A stretch of DNA of 64,000 bases from CAYTZH01 sp964442285. GTDB taxonomy: Bacteria; Myxococcota_A; UBA9160; JAFDET01. Numbering within the stretch: the first letter of the stretch is position 1; every line of letters starts with the position of its first letter. Positions 1 through 8,408 of this stretch are shown here, piece after piece. The stretch covers positions 17,103-81,102 of the forward strand of contig CAYTZH010000020.1 in NCBI GenBank assembly GCA_964442285.1, given 5' to 3'. The notes beneath the pieces were generated by a model. That model worked only from the letters and a program-made list of their open reading frames with translations. It searched no databases and had not been told where the DNA came from. The position numbers and the translations under genes are program-made.

Positions 1-166
1 GGAAGTCGCCGCCGGGCAGCGCGTCGGCGGCGACGACCGGCCCGGGACAGTCGGCGATGCGCGGGGCGCGCCACACCGCCAGGGGCAGGGCGCAGCCGCC
101 ACCGAGCAGGGCCAGGGCCGCGGCGACGAGGGCGCCCCTCCCAGGGCCGACTCGATCGGCCGTCAA
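1..166 (-). CDS. Partial lipoprotein of the aryl polyene cluster (DUF3261-like position)
   Basis: Only the first 55 codons are in the window; the gene runs off the left edge. A TTG start at 166-164 overlaps the stop of the upstream MMPL gene (TTGA), the same coupling used throughout this cluster. The N-terminus has a hydrophobic stretch (residues about 12-23) ending in LGGGC, a tolerable lipobox, so a lipid-anchored envelope protein is likely. In known aryl polyene clusters the gene after the MMPL exporter is usually a DUF3261 lipoprotein thought to take part in delivery of the lipid to the outer membrane. The family call rests on position and the lipobox, not on a domain, because the diagnostic part is missing. 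Confidence 0.5.
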   Translation of the reverse strand, partial: MTADRVGPGRGALVAAALALLGGGCALPLAVWRAPRIADCPGPVVAADALPGGDF

Positions 167-2517
167 CGGGCCGGCCCGCGCACGAGCAGGAGCGTGGTCG
201 GCGCGAGCACGAACGAGAGCAGCACACCCACCCCCATGGTGGTGCCCATGGCGCGCAGCGCCGCGTGCTGGGAGAGCGCCAGGGTTCCGAACACGAACAC
301 CGTCGTGAGACAAGAGAGCAGCAGCGACAGCAGGGTGGCCTCCAGATGCCGCGGGTCGTCGGCGCTGTCCACCATGAAGACGCCGTAGTCGACGCCCATG
401 CCCATCACCAGGATCAGGCTCGTGACGTGGAGCAGGTTGACGCCGACGTCGAGGAGGGCGAAGAGGCCGAGGAGCGAGCCCGCCACCAGCACGGAGGGCA
501 GGAAGGCGGCCAGGGTGGGCCGCCAGCGCCGATAGCGGAGGGCCAGGACGAGCACCACCAGCACGCTCCCCACCGCGGTCTGGCGCAGCGTGGTCGCGCG
601 GAACTCCTGGTAGATCTCGTTCACGAAGGTGCGCTGGTCGAAGACGTGCACCTGCTCCAGGTCGGCGAGCGCGCCCGAGAGCGCGTCCATCGAGCGGACG
701 CCCTGCAGGTAGGTCACGGCGGCCACCCGGTCGCCCAGATCCAGGAGCAGGGGCGCGAGCAGCCCGGCCAGGGGCGAGGCGCGGAGGGTGGCGGCATCCA
801 GGGGCGGGCCGGGCGCCGCCGCGAGTGCCTCGCCGAAGGGATCGAGGGTGCCGGGGCGGAAGCCCTCGGCGACGAAGGCCGCCTCGGCGCGCCCCGCCAG
901 GTCCGGCACCGCGGCCAGGGCGCGCCGGTTCCGCTCCTGGAGGTCGCGAGACCAGAGCAGGGCGTGGACGGAGCGGAAGTCGTCGACGTCGCCGGCCTCC
1001 CGGGCGCGCGTCAGCCGGGCCGCCACACGCTCGTTGCGGACCAGGGCCGCCTCGGCGTCGCGGCCGAGGGCGAACACCACCCGCCCCGACTCCTCGCGCT
1101 CCACCCGGGTCCGCACCCGCGCCTCCTCCGCGCGCAGCGCGGCGTCCATCGCCATCAGGTGGGAGAGGTCGTCGTCGAAGCGCAGCCCGGGCAGGCCCGC
1201 GAGCGCGACGGCCACGCAGCCTGCGGGAATCACCAGCAGCAGGCTCCGGCGCGCGCCGAGGGCGCGCACCCCGTCGCCCAGGCCCCTCGCGACCCGCCGC
1301 GGCAGGGACGCGACCTCCTCGGTCGCGCCCGCCAGGAAGCCGGGCAGCACGACCAGCGTGACCCCGAGCGACGCCGCCACGCCGACGATCGTGAAGAAGC
1401 CGATCTCCCGGAAGCCCGGAAACGAGGTGAGGCCCAGGCCGGCGAAGCTGGCCATGGTGGTGGTGGCGCCCAGGACCAGGGACGGGCGCAGTCGCGCCAC
1501 GACGGCCCGGGCCGCGCTTCCCGGCTCGAGGCGGTGGTGGTCGATCACGTGGATCGAGTAGTCGATGGCGACGCCAATGAGCGTCGCCCCGAAGGCCAGG
1601 GTGAGCCCGTCCAGGGATCCGAGCACCGCCCGGGTGACGGTGGCCGCCGTGAGCATCCCGGCCACGGGAGGCAGCAGCGCCAGCAGCAGGAAGTGGAGCG
1701 AGCGGAGCAGGATGAGGAAGAGCGCGGCGACACCGAGAAACGTCGTCGCGGCGATCAGGATCACGTCCTGGCGGATGCCCGTCTCGGCCGCCACCGCGAA
1801 GCGGTTCGCCCCGCTGCTCTCCAGGACCAGCCCGCCGCCGCGGCGTCCGGCGATCTCGGCGAAGGCCGCCTCGAGGTCGGCCAGCAGACGGGCCTGGGGC
1901 CCCGACGCGAAGGGCGACGCATGGGTCGCCAGGAAGAGCACGGCCCAGCGGCCGTCCTCGGTGAGGAACCGGCCGTCGCGCAGGGCCAGGGCGGGACGCT
2001 GGGCGGCGAGCCGACGCAGCACCCGCTCGAAGCCGCCGAGCGGGTCGGCGCGGGCCACGGGCCCGGTGAGCGAGCCCATGGGCAGCGCCAGCCCCCGCCG
2101 CACCTCGCGGGCGCGGGCGCGCAGGGCGGCGTCGGTCGTGAGTGCCGGGATCTCCCGTTCGGGATCGGGGGACAGCAGATCGTGACGGTGGGGGAAGTAG
2201 ATGCGGTAGAAGTGCTCGAAGGAGTCCGGGTCGGTTCCCGCCCGCACCCAGGCCACCTCCGGGTGTCCCTCCAGCCGGCGGGCCAGATCCTCCGCGGCCG
2301 CGACCGCCGTCGCGGGATCCTCCGCGCCCAGTGTCAGGATCATGGTGCGCGTGAGCTCGCTGTCGGCCAGGCGGGAGGCCAGCGCGGCCAGCTCCGCGTC
2401 GCTCTCCGACGGCAGGAAGCTCGTGACGTCGGTGGAGAAGTCGAGGTGGGTGGCGCAGTAGGCGACCATCCCCAGGACGGCCGCCGCGAACAGGCGCCGG
2501 ATCGCGCGGTCGCTCAT
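163..2517 (-). CDS. MMPL/RND-superfamily exporter of the aryl polyene cluster
   Basis: 784 aa inner-membrane exporter with the duplicated MMPL architecture: TM1 (about residues 8-24), a large periplasmic loop, a block of helices, then the same again. Each half carries the GxxxDY proton-relay motif in its helix 4 (GVAIDY and GMGVDY), expected of proton-driven lipid exporters. The ATG at 2517 was chosen because it overlaps the upstream LolA-like stop (ATGA 2514-2517) and begins a clean basic-then-hydrophobic N-terminus; the same frame is open much further upstream but that part is low-complexity Arg/Pro-rich. Sitting with a LolA-like carrier and lipoprotein, it most likely moves the finished polyene lipid across the inner membrane. 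Confidence 0.88.
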   Translation of the reverse strand: MSDRAIRRLFAAAVLGMVAYCATHLDFSTDVTSFLPSESDAELAALASRLADSELTRTMILTLGAEDPATAVAAAEDLARRLEGHPEVAWVRAGTDPDSFEHFYRIYFPHRHDLLSPDPEREIPALTTDAALRARAREVRRGLALPMGSLTGPVARADPLGGFERVLRRLAAQRPALALRDGRFLTEDGRWAVLFLATHASPFASGPQARLLADLEAAFAEIAGRRGGGLVLESSGANRFAVAAETGIRQDVILIAATTFLGVAALFLILLRSLHFLLLALLPPVAGMLTAATVTRAVLGSLDGLTLAFGATLIGVAIDYSIHVIDHHRLEPGSAARAVVARLRPSLVLGATTTMASFAGLGLTSFPGFREIGFFTIVGVAASLGVTLVVLPGFLAGATEEVASLPRRVARGLGDGVRALGARRSLLLVIPAGCVAVALAGLPGLRFDDDLSHLMAMDAALRAEEARVRTRVEREESGRVVFALGRDAEAALVRNERVAARLTRAREAGDVDDFRSVHALLWSRDLQERNRRALAAVPDLAGRAEAAFVAEGFRPGTLDPFGEALAAAPGPPLDAATLRASPLAGLLAPLLLDLGDRVAAVTYLQGVRSMDALSGALADLEQVHVFDQRTFVNEIYQEFRATTLRQTAVGSVLVVLVLALRYRRWRPTLAAFLPSVLVAGSLLGLFALLDVGVNLLHVTSLILVMGMGVDYGVFMVDSADDPRHLEATLLSLLLSCLTTVFVFGTLALSQHAALRAMGTTMGVGVLLSFVLAPTTLLLVRGPAR

Positions 2518-3245
2518 GGCGAGCCGGACGCGTGGGCGCTGTCTCCGAACAGCCGCTCGAGCTCCTCCGGTGCGAAGCGGTGGTCCACCGCGACCTCCTC
2601 GAAGCGGGTCGTGGTGCGGTCGCCGTCGGTCTCGAGAAGCTCCATGCGCACCAGCAGCCGGCCTTCGCCGGCCAGGGTCACGCGCTCCACCACGTCCGCG
2701 AGCGGCCGCCGGCGCGGTCGCAGGGTGAGGGTCCAGGCGCCGGCGTCGCCCGCGAGCGTGGGCGTGTAGCGCGCGCGCAGCGCCTCGAGATCGCCGTTGA
2801 AGAGCACGATGAAGTTGGACACGAACTCGCGGGCGATGGGATTGCCCGAGAGGTCGAGGTCGTCGGCGCCGGCCGCGTCGCGGAAACGCAGGCGGTCGCC
2901 GTCGATGACCAGCCGCGAGGCGGTGGGCTCGGTGGTGATCCGGCACAGCCGGTCGGGCGGGACGAAGTAGAGCGTGCCGCGCAGCTCCAGGGGCGCCGAG
3001 AGCAGCGAGAGCTCCTTCACCTCGCGGAAGCGCGCCCGGACGCCCGGGGTCCCCGCCATGCCCGCCATGAGCGTCTCCAGCGTGAGCGCGGGCGGCGTCG
3101 GGGCGTCGGCTCCGGCTGCGGGCGGCGTCGGGGCGTCGGCCCCGGCTGCGGCCCGGGCCGGAGCCGGGGCAAGGGCGAGGCCCAAGACCCCGACGAAGGC
3201 GGTGACGAGGGCGGCGTCGGCGCGGCGACGGTGGCGGAACGGCAC
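2514..3245 (-). CDS. LolA-like periplasmic lipid/lipoprotein carrier
   Basis: 243 aa secreted protein: signal peptide (about residues 1-27, cleavage near APARAAAG), a short Ala/Pro linker, then a LolA/outer-membrane carrier-like domain (from about residue 50) recognisable in segments such as FREVKELSLLSAPLELRGTL and the LxITTEP strand. Aryl polyene clusters of proteobacteria carry such a protein between ligase/exporter genes; it is inferred to shuttle the lipid across the periplasm. The GTG at 3245 fits the signal peptide; the frame is open upstream to 3521 but crosses the promoter region and antisense of the acyltransferase. A TAGAAT box at 3265-3260 lies 14 nt before this start. First gene of the leftward arm, coupled to the MMPL gene. 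Confidence 0.8.
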   Translation of the reverse strand: MPFRHRRRADAALVTAFVGVLGLALAPAPARAAAGADAPTPPAAGADAPTPPALTLETLMAGMAGTPGVRARFREVKELSLLSAPLELRGTLYFVPPDRLCRITTEPTASRLVIDGDRLRFRDAAGADDLDLSGNPIAREFVSNFIVLFNGDLEALRARYTPTLAGDAGAWTLTLRPRRRPLADVVERVTLAGEGRLLVRMELLETDGDRTTTRFEEVAVDHRFAPEELERLFGDSAHASGSP

Positions 3246-3259
3246 GTCCAAGGGCCCGG

Positions 3260-3265
3260 ATTCTA
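3260..3265 (-). promoter_or_regulatory. -10-like TAGAAT box of the LolA/MMPL operon
   Basis: Read on the minus strand this is TAGAAT, 14 nt before the GTG of the LolA-like gene. No good -35 is visible. It pairs with the opposite-facing TATACT at 3324-3329, making the 3245-3398 gap a divergent promoter region. The same hexamer recurs before other genes here (12737, 14425, 30704). Confidence 0.4.
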
Positions 3266-3299
3266 ACGCGGTTCCCGTCGGCGGGCCGGCGCGTGGCGA

Positions 3300-3329
3300 T
3301 TGCGTGGCGACTTGTGCGGGGGATATACT
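3300..3329 (+). promoter_or_regulatory. Sigma70-like promoter of the biosynthetic arm
   Basis: TTGCGT (3300-3305), an 18-nt spacer and TATACT (3324-3329, 5 of 6 to TATAAT). The start would fall near 3336, so an upstream in-frame ATG at 3293 could not be on this transcript. This guided the choice of a downstream start for the acyltransferase gene. Confidence 0.45.
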
Positions 3330-3397
3330 GCGCTCTCGGGGTGAACGCCGTGCAAGCGCAGTCCGGCGGGAAAAGGGCCAGCGGGGCCAGCGGAGCC

Positions 3398-4198
3398 GTG
3401 CGTCCTTCGCTCGCGCGGCTCGCGCGGCTCGCTCGGGCATGGAGGGTGGTCCGGAGGAGCGTGGCCTTCTCGTACTACGGTCTCGGCGCGCTCTTCCTGG
3501 CCTTCGCGGTGCTGCCCGCACAGCGCGCCCTTGCCTCCCTGCGCGCCAGCGCCGAGCCCACCGACCTGGCCGCCCAGCGCACCATCCACCATTTCTCCCG
3601 CAGCTTCCTGTGGCTGGCGCAGGCCCTTCGGCTCGTCCGGGTGCGGGTCCGGGGCGCCGAGCGACTGCGCCGACCGGCGCTGGTCGTGGCGAACCATCCT
3701 TCGCTGCTCGACACCCCGGTCCTGACCGGGGTGATGCCCCAGGCGGACTTCATCGTCGCCCCGTCCTGGAGCGCGAGTCCCTTCTTCCGCCGCACCTCGG
3801 CGGCGGCGGGCTACCTGGATGCGGAGCCCGGGCCCGCGGCCGTGCGCGAGGCCGCGGCGCGGGTGAGGGCGGGGCGGAGCGTCGTCGTCTATCCCGAGGG
3901 GTCGCGCACGCCCCTCGAGGGGCTGGGCGAGTTCCGCCGCGGGGCGGCCCACATCGCACTCCGCGCGGGCTGCGATCTGGTCCCGGTTGTGATCCGAGTC
4001 TCACCGCGGACGCTGATGAAGGGGCAGCCTTGGACCGACGTGGGCGAGGGCGCCGCGCAGTGGGACGTCGAGGTGGGCGAGCCCATCCGGCCCACGGACC
4101 ACCTCGACGGGACCGAGAGCCGTCCCGTGGCCGCGCGGCGGGTGACCGCCGTGCTGCGGGAGTACTTCGAGAAGAGGATGCACCGTGGGAGCTGCTGA
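3398..4198 (+). CDS. PlsC-type 1-acyl-glycerol-phosphate acyltransferase family protein
   Basis: About 266 aa membrane-associated acyltransferase. One N-terminal hydrophobic segment (about residues 22-40), then the PlsC core: NHPSLLD (residues 99-105, catalytic HX4D, His100/Asp105) and the phosphate/glycerol-binding YPEGSRT (165-171). Such enzymes occur in most aryl polyene clusters, where they probably build the lipid anchor of the polyene. The start is uncertain: the frame opens at ATG 3293, but a TATACT box at 3324 makes GTG 3341, 3398 or 3446 more plausible; 3398 was chosen as closest to family length. Its last codons overlap the ACP start by 14 nt, so the two are translationally linked. 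Confidence 0.85.
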   Translation: MRPSLARLARLARAWRVVRRSVAFSYYGLGALFLAFAVLPAQRALASLRASAEPTDLAAQRTIHHFSRSFLWLAQALRLVRVRVRGAERLRRPALVVANHPSLLDTPVLTGVMPQADFIVAPSWSASPFFRRTSAAAGYLDAEPGPAAVREAAARVRAGRSVVVYPEGSRTPLEGLGEFRRGAAHIALRAGCDLVPVVIRVSPRTLMKGQPWTDVGEGAAQWDVEVGEPIRPTDHLDGTESRPVAARRVTAVLREYFEKRMHRGSC

Positions 4199-4463
4199 AG
4201 GCCTGGTGGGCGAGATCAAGGCCCTGATCGTGGAGGCGCTGGCCCTCGAGGACCTGGCACCGGAGGAGATCGAGACCGAGGCGCCGCTGTTCGTGGAGGG
4301 TCTCGGGCTCGACTCCATCGACGCCCTCGAGCTCGCCATGGCGCTGGAGGAGCGCTACGGCGTCACCATCGAGGACGACCCCGATCGCAACCAGGAGATC
4401 TTCGCCTCGGTGAAGAGCCTGGCGGACTTCGTGGTGGCCCAGCAGGCGGGGAGCGGCGCCTGA
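4185..4463 (+). CDS. Acyl carrier protein of the aryl polyene cluster
   Basis: 92 aa acyl carrier protein. The phosphopantetheine attachment serine is Ser44 in GLDSIDALEL, followed by the usual helix II/III acidic segment. The GTG start at 4185 is supported by an AGAGG ribosome site 8 nt upstream, inside the end of the acyltransferase gene. It should carry the growing polyene chain between the ketosynthase, dehydratases and ligase encoded around it. Aryl polyene systems usually have two ACPs; only one is in the window, so another may lie beyond the left edge. A generic fatty-acid ACP is less likely given the setting. Confidence 0.93.
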   Translation: MGAAEGLVGEIKALIVEALALEDLAPEEIETEAPLFVEGLGLDSIDALELAMALEERYGVTIEDDPDRNQEIFASVKSLADFVVAQQAGSGA

Positions 4464-4468
4464 GGTGA
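4462..4468 (+). promoter_or_regulatory. Strong ribosome site fixing a TTG start
   Basis: GAGGTGA lies 7 nt before TTG 4476. A GTG at 4465 inside it meets a stop after four codons, so the TTG is the credible start of the ligase-dehydratase gene. Confidence 0.5.
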
Positions 4469-4475
4469 GCGGCTC

Positions 4476-6233
4476 TTGATCCGGCCCTCCCTGTGGCTCT
4501 GCGCACCGCCCGAAGGGCTCGTCGCCTTCGGGCGCGAGGGCGCGCGCAATGCTGGCGAGCTGGCGGCCGACGTGGGCTCCCTGGCCGCCTCCCTCGAGCC
4601 GGTGTCCGGCGGCCGGCTCGTCCTCCATTGCGACGACGCCTACGCCTTCGCGGTGGGACTGCTGGCTGCGGCCCAGGTGGGAGCGCGGGTCGTGCTGCCG
4701 CCCTCGCGCCAGCCGGGGGCCCTGCGGCGGCTGACCCCCGAGGTGGACGGCGCCCTGCTCGACGCGCCGGAGCCGCCCGACACGCTGCAGGGTCGGCCCT
4801 GCTGGCATCCGCTCGAGGTGCCCCGCGCCGGTTGGTGTCCCCGACCGCTCGACCGGGATACTCCCTGGGTGGAGCTCTTCACCTCCGGCACCACCGGCGC
4901 GGGCCGGTCGGTGACCAAGGAGGTCCGGCATCTCGACGACGAGGTCGCCGTCCTCGAGGAGCGGCTCGGACCCGCCTGGGCGCCGGATGCGCGGGTGCTG
5001 GCGACCGTGGCGCCCCAGCATCTCTACGGACTGCTCTTCCGGGTGCTCTGGCCTCTCGCGTCCGGCCGGCCCTTCCTGCGCAGCGCCGTGCTCCATCCCC
5101 GGGAGCTCGGCCCCTACCTGGCGCCGGGGCCGTTCGGCCTGGCCGCGACGCCCGTCTCGCTGCGCCACTGGGTCGACGGCGCCGCGGCGCCGCTCGCGGC
5201 CGGCGCCTGCTGCGCGGTGTTCTCCTCGGGCGGCCCGCTCTCGGCAGCGCTCGCCTCGCGCGTGGCCGACCATGCCGGGGCGCCGCCCTGGGAGGTCTAC
5301 GGCTCCACGGAGACCGGCGGCGTGGCGGTGCGCCAGCGCCGTCGGGGCGACGAGTCCTGGCGGCCGCTGCCCGGCGTGGAGGTCACGCCCGGCGCCGGGG
5401 GCGTGGTGGTCTCGTCTCCCTTTGTCAGCGAAGGCCAGCGGGCGGCCGACGGCCGGGGTCGCTTCGCCCTGCGCGACCGCGCCGTGTTCGCCGCCGACGG
5501 CGGCTTCCAGCTGCTCGGGCGCGCCGACCGGGTGGTGAAGGTGGGGGAGAAGCGGCTCTCGCTGCCCGACATGGAGAGCCGGCTGCGGGGCCATGCCGCC
5601 GTGGCCGAGGTGGCGCTGGTGGGCCTGGAGCGCACGGGCGAGACGCGCGTCGGCGCGGCGATCGTCGTGACGCCCGAGGGTCGCGAGGTGGTGGCGGCCG
5701 GCGGCCGGCGTGCGCTCGCCAAGGTCCTGACGGAGCACCTGGCGGCCGACTTCGATCGGGTGCTCCTGCCCCGGGCCTGGCGCGTGGTCGAAGCCCTGCC
5801 CCGCGACGCCCAGGGCAAGACCTCCGTCGAGGCGCTGCGCGCGCTGCTCGGGGAGGAGGGGCGCCGGCCGCGTCGGCCGGAGCCCCTGGAGGTGCGTCGC
5901 CGCCCCGACGGCTTCGAGGCGCGCCTGCGCCTCCCGCCGGACCTGGCCTTCCTGGAAGGGCACTATCCCGAGGTCCCGCTGGTGGCGGGTGTCGTCCAGG
6001 TGCACCTGGTGATGCAGGCCCTGGAGGAGCATCTGGGTCGGGTGCCGCGGCTCGAGCGCCTCGAGGCGCTGAAGTTCCACGCCCTGCTCCGCCCCGGCCA
6101 GGAGGTGTCCCTCCAGCTGCGGCTCGCCGAGGACGACAGGCGCTTCGACTTCAGCCTGTGCGACGCCCGCGAGCCGTCGCGGCTCTTCTCGAGCGGCCGG
6201 GGCTGGCTCCGGGCCGCGGAGCCCGACGCGTGA
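4476..6233 (+). CDS. Fused AMP-dependent acyl/aryl ligase and hotdog dehydratase (ApeH-ApeI-like fusion)
   Basis: 585 aa two-domain protein. Residues 1-460 form an adenylate-forming ligase: SGTTG (137-141), YGSTETGG (275-282), GRADRVVKVGEKR (348-360) and the C-terminal catalytic lysine in GKTS (Lys448). Residues about 470-585 form a FabA/FabZ-like hotdog domain with GHYPEVPLVAG (495-505), His496 being the expected catalytic residue. In E. coli and Aliivibrio these activities are separate neighbours (ApeH, ApeI). The ligase should activate the aromatic starter, or a free acid, and load it on the ACP; the dehydratase should remove water in each elongation round. The TTG start is backed by a GAGGTGA site. 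Overlaps the next gene by GTGA. Confidence 0.88.
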   Translation: MIRPSLWLCAPPEGLVAFGREGARNAGELAADVGSLAASLEPVSGGRLVLHCDDAYAFAVGLLAAAQVGARVVLPPSRQPGALRRLTPEVDGALLDAPEPPDTLQGRPCWHPLEVPRAGWCPRPLDRDTPWVELFTSGTTGAGRSVTKEVRHLDDEVAVLEERLGPAWAPDARVLATVAPQHLYGLLFRVLWPLASGRPFLRSAVLHPRELGPYLAPGPFGLAATPVSLRHWVDGAAAPLAAGACCAVFSSGGPLSAALASRVADHAGAPPWEVYGSTETGGVAVRQRRRGDESWRPLPGVEVTPGAGGVVVSSPFVSEGQRAADGRGRFALRDRAVFAADGGFQLLGRADRVVKVGEKRLSLPDMESRLRGHAAVAEVALVGLERTGETRVGAAIVVTPEGREVVAAGGRRALAKVLTEHLAADFDRVLLPRAWRVVEALPRDAQGKTSVEALRALLGEEGRRPRRPEPLEVRRRPDGFEARLRLPPDLAFLEGHYPEVPLVAGVVQVHLVMQALEEHLGRVPRLERLEALKFHALLRPGQEVSLQLRLAEDDRRFDFSLCDAREPSRLFSSGRGWLRAAEPDA

Positions 6234-6973
6234 AGCCCTGCTTCCTGATCCCGAACCACGATCACGGGGACGTGATCGGGGCCGTGCTCGACGGGCTCGC
6301 CGCCCACGGGCTGCCCTGCCTGGTGGTGGACGACGGCAGCGGCCCCGAGGGCCGGGACGCCCTCGCCGGCGCCGTGGCGCCGCACCCCTTCGTGGAGCTG
6401 GTCCGCCTCCCGTACAACCAGGGCAAGGGCGCCGCCCTCAAGGTGGGCTACCGGACCGCCCTGGCGCGGGGCTTCACCCATGTGGTCCAGCTCGATGCCG
6501 ACGGCCAGCACGACCCGGCGGATGCTCCGCGCTTCCTCGAGGCCATGCGGCGCTCGCCCGAGGCCTTCGTCGTGGGCGTGCCGATCTTCGACGACAGCGC
6601 TCCGGTCGCGCGCCTGCTCGCCCGCCAGCTCTCGGTCGGGCTGGTCTGGGTGGCGTCCCTCTCCCGAGCCGTGCCGGATCCGCTGATCGGCTACCGGGGG
6701 CTCCCGCTGGCGCCGACCGTCGCGGTGCTGAACGCCGCCGACACGGGCAACTGGATGGACTTCGATCCCGAGCTCGCCGTCCGGCTGGTGTGGGAGGGCC
6801 TCGAGGTGGTGCCCGTCCGCACCCGGGTCTGCTACCCGCAAGGGGGCCGCTCCCACTTCAGCCTGGCCCGGGACTACCCCCGCCTCGCCTGGCTCTACAC
6901 CCGGCTGATCTCGACCATGCTCGTGCGCAGCCTGGGCCTGCAGCGGGCGCCGGCGGCCGACGAGCGGGCGTGA
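6230..6973 (+). CDS. Family 2 glycosyltransferase
   Basis: 247 aa GT-A-fold glycosyltransferase. The nucleotide-binding VVDDGS (32-37) is followed by YNQGKGAAL and the metal-binding DAD in LDADGQHD (Asp89-x-Asp91), the standard GT2 signature; the C-terminal part holds the acceptor-site region with a DFDPE-type segment. GTG 6230 overlaps the stop of the ligase gene (GTGA). In many aryl polyene clusters a GT2 is fused to, or next to, an LpxL-like acyltransferase; here they are separate and overlap by four bases. It probably glycosylates the lipid or its headgroup; sugar and acceptor cannot be told from sequence. Confidence 0.88.
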   Translation: MKPCFLIPNHDHGDVIGAVLDGLAAHGLPCLVVDDGSGPEGRDALAGAVAPHPFVELVRLPYNQGKGAALKVGYRTALARGFTHVVQLDADGQHDPADAPRFLEAMRRSPEAFVVGVPIFDDSAPVARLLARQLSVGLVWVASLSRAVPDPLIGYRGLPLAPTVAVLNAADTGNWMDFDPELAVRLVWEGLEVVPVRTRVCYPQGGRSHFSLARDYPRLAWLYTRLISTMLVRSLGLQRAPAADERA

Positions 6974-7944
6974 GCCCCGTCCCCGACGCGTCGCCGCCCC
7001 ATTCGCCGTCGCCCGCCTGGTCGGGGGCGGAGCGCGGCTCGCTGCTCGCGCTGCGCCTGGTGGCCTGGCTGAACCGCGTCTTCGGTCGGCGGGTGCTGCG
7101 CCTGTTCGTGGCGCCCGTCAGCGCCTACTTCTTCCTCCGCGAGCGGGCTTCGCGCGCGGCCTCGGCACGCTACCTGGACGCCGTCTGGCAGCGGCCCCAG
7201 GGTCGCGCCCGCCTGGGCCGTCGACCCGGCTGGCTCGGACCCTACCGGCACTACCACGAGTTCGCGCTGCAGATCTACCACCGCGTCCTGCTCTGGAGCG
7301 GCGCGGGCGGTCACTTCCGGATGGACCACGCGGGCAGCGAGCACCTGTTCGCCCTGCGCGACCAGGGCCGCGGCGCGATCCTGCTGGGCTCCCACCTCGG
7401 CAGCTTCGACATGGCCCGGGACCTCGCCACCAGCTACGGACTGCGGCTCAACGTGGTCATGTTCCTGGCCCAGGCCCAGCGCATCAATCGCTTCTTCGAG
7501 CAGCTCGGCCCCGGTCACCCGGTGCGGCTCCTCCACCTCGACCCCCACTCGGTGAAGACCGCCTTCGCCATCAAGGCCTGCCTCGACCGGGGCGAGCTGG
7601 TGGCGATCCTCGCGGACCGGGTCCCCGCCGCCGGCCGGGAGCGTCCGGTCTGGCTGGACTTCCTGGGTCGGCGGGCGCCGTTCCCGCGCTCGCCCTTCGA
7701 GCTGATCGGGCTCCTCGGCTGTCCCGCCCTGGTCTCGCTGTGCGTGCGGGTGGGTCCGGATCGCTACCGCACCAGCGTCGAGTTCCTGACCGAGGGACGA
7801 CGCTGGCCGCGCAGCGAGCGGAGCAAGCGCGCCGAGGAGCTGGCGCGCGCCTACGTGGATCGCCTGGAGGCGGGCTGCCTGGAGCACCCGTACCAGTGGT
7901 TCAACTTCTACGACGTCTGGTCCGCGCCGGGCTCCCCGTCTTGA
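6970..7944 (+). CDS. LpxL/HtrB-type lipid acyltransferase
   Basis: 324 aa protein of the lysophospholipid/lipid A late acyltransferase family. The catalytic HX4D motif is SHLGSFD (His142, Asp147) and an N-terminal amphipathic segment (about 25-57) should hold it at the inner membrane. GTG 6970 overlaps the glycosyltransferase stop (GTGA), pairing the two activities that occur fused in some aryl polyene clusters. In those systems it is inferred to transfer the polyene acyl group, or a second acyl chain, to the glycosylated lipid. Housekeeping LpxL is less likely because of the operon position. Confidence 0.85.
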   Translation: MSPVPDASPPHSPSPAWSGAERGSLLALRLVAWLNRVFGRRVLRLFVAPVSAYFFLRERASRAASARYLDAVWQRPQGRARLGRRPGWLGPYRHYHEFALQIYHRVLLWSGAGGHFRMDHAGSEHLFALRDQGRGAILLGSHLGSFDMARDLATSYGLRLNVVMFLAQAQRINRFFEQLGPGHPVRLLHLDPHSVKTAFAIKACLDRGELVAILADRVPAAGRERPVWLDFLGRRAPFPRSPFELIGLLGCPALVSLCVRVGPDRYRTSVEFLTEGRRWPRSERSKRAEELARAYVDRLEAGCLEHPYQWFNFYDVWSAPGSPS

Positions 7945-8408
7945 GCGGTCCCTTTCCGCCCATCGCCGAGCTCGTGCCCCAGGGCGGGCCCATGCGCCTG
8001 CTCGCCCGGGTCCTCGACCACGACGCGACCTCCACCCGCTGCGGGCTGGATCCCGCCGACAGCGACCTCTTCCTCGACGCCGCCGGCCACGTCCCCGTCT
8101 GGGTGGGCCTCGAGTACATGGCCCAGTGCGCGGCCGCCCACGGTGGGCTCCGGGCCCGGGCTTCGGGCGAGCCGGTGCGACCCGGTCTCTTCCTCGGCTC
8201 GCGGCGTCTCGTGTTCCGTTGCGAGGGCTTCCTGCCCGGCAGTCGGCTCGAGGTGACGGCGCGCCACGCCGCCGGCCGGGGCGAGCGCCTGGCCTTCGAC
8301 TGCGCGGTGCTCGATCCCGACGGGGGTCTTCCCCTCGTCGAGGGGCGCCTGAATCTGCTCGTCCCATCCGATCCCGCTGCGATCGCTCGAGGCGTGGGTA
8401 TCCTGTGA
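7941..8408 (+). CDS. Hotdog-fold 3-hydroxyacyl-ACP dehydratase (ApeP-like)
   Basis: 155 aa single-domain hotdog protein. The segment GHVPVWVGLEYMAQ (about residues 49-62) matches the dehydratase helix of ApeP-like proteins, with His50 and Glu58 as candidate catalytic residues. TTG 7941 overlaps the previous stop (TTGA). Aryl polyene synthases use two dehydratases; here one is this protein and the other is the C-terminal domain of the ligase fusion at 4476-6233. It should dehydrate ACP-bound 3-hydroxyacyl chains to build the conjugated polyene. No thioesterase features were seen. Confidence 0.8.
   Translation: MSGPFPPIAELVPQGGPMRLLARVLDHDATSTRCGLDPADSDLFLDAAGHVPVWVGLEYMAQCAAAHGGLRARASGEPVRPGLFLGSRRLVFRCEGFLPGSRLEVTARHAAGRGERLAFDCAVLDPDGGLPLVEGRLNLLVPSDPAAIARGVGIL

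Noticed and set aside
265..2769. 834-codon open frame on the plus strand opposite the MMPL and LolA-like genes
   Set aside because: Its translation is Gly/Arg/Gln/His-rich without domains, while the minus strand encodes clear MMPL motifs; it is a shadow of GC-rich codon use.
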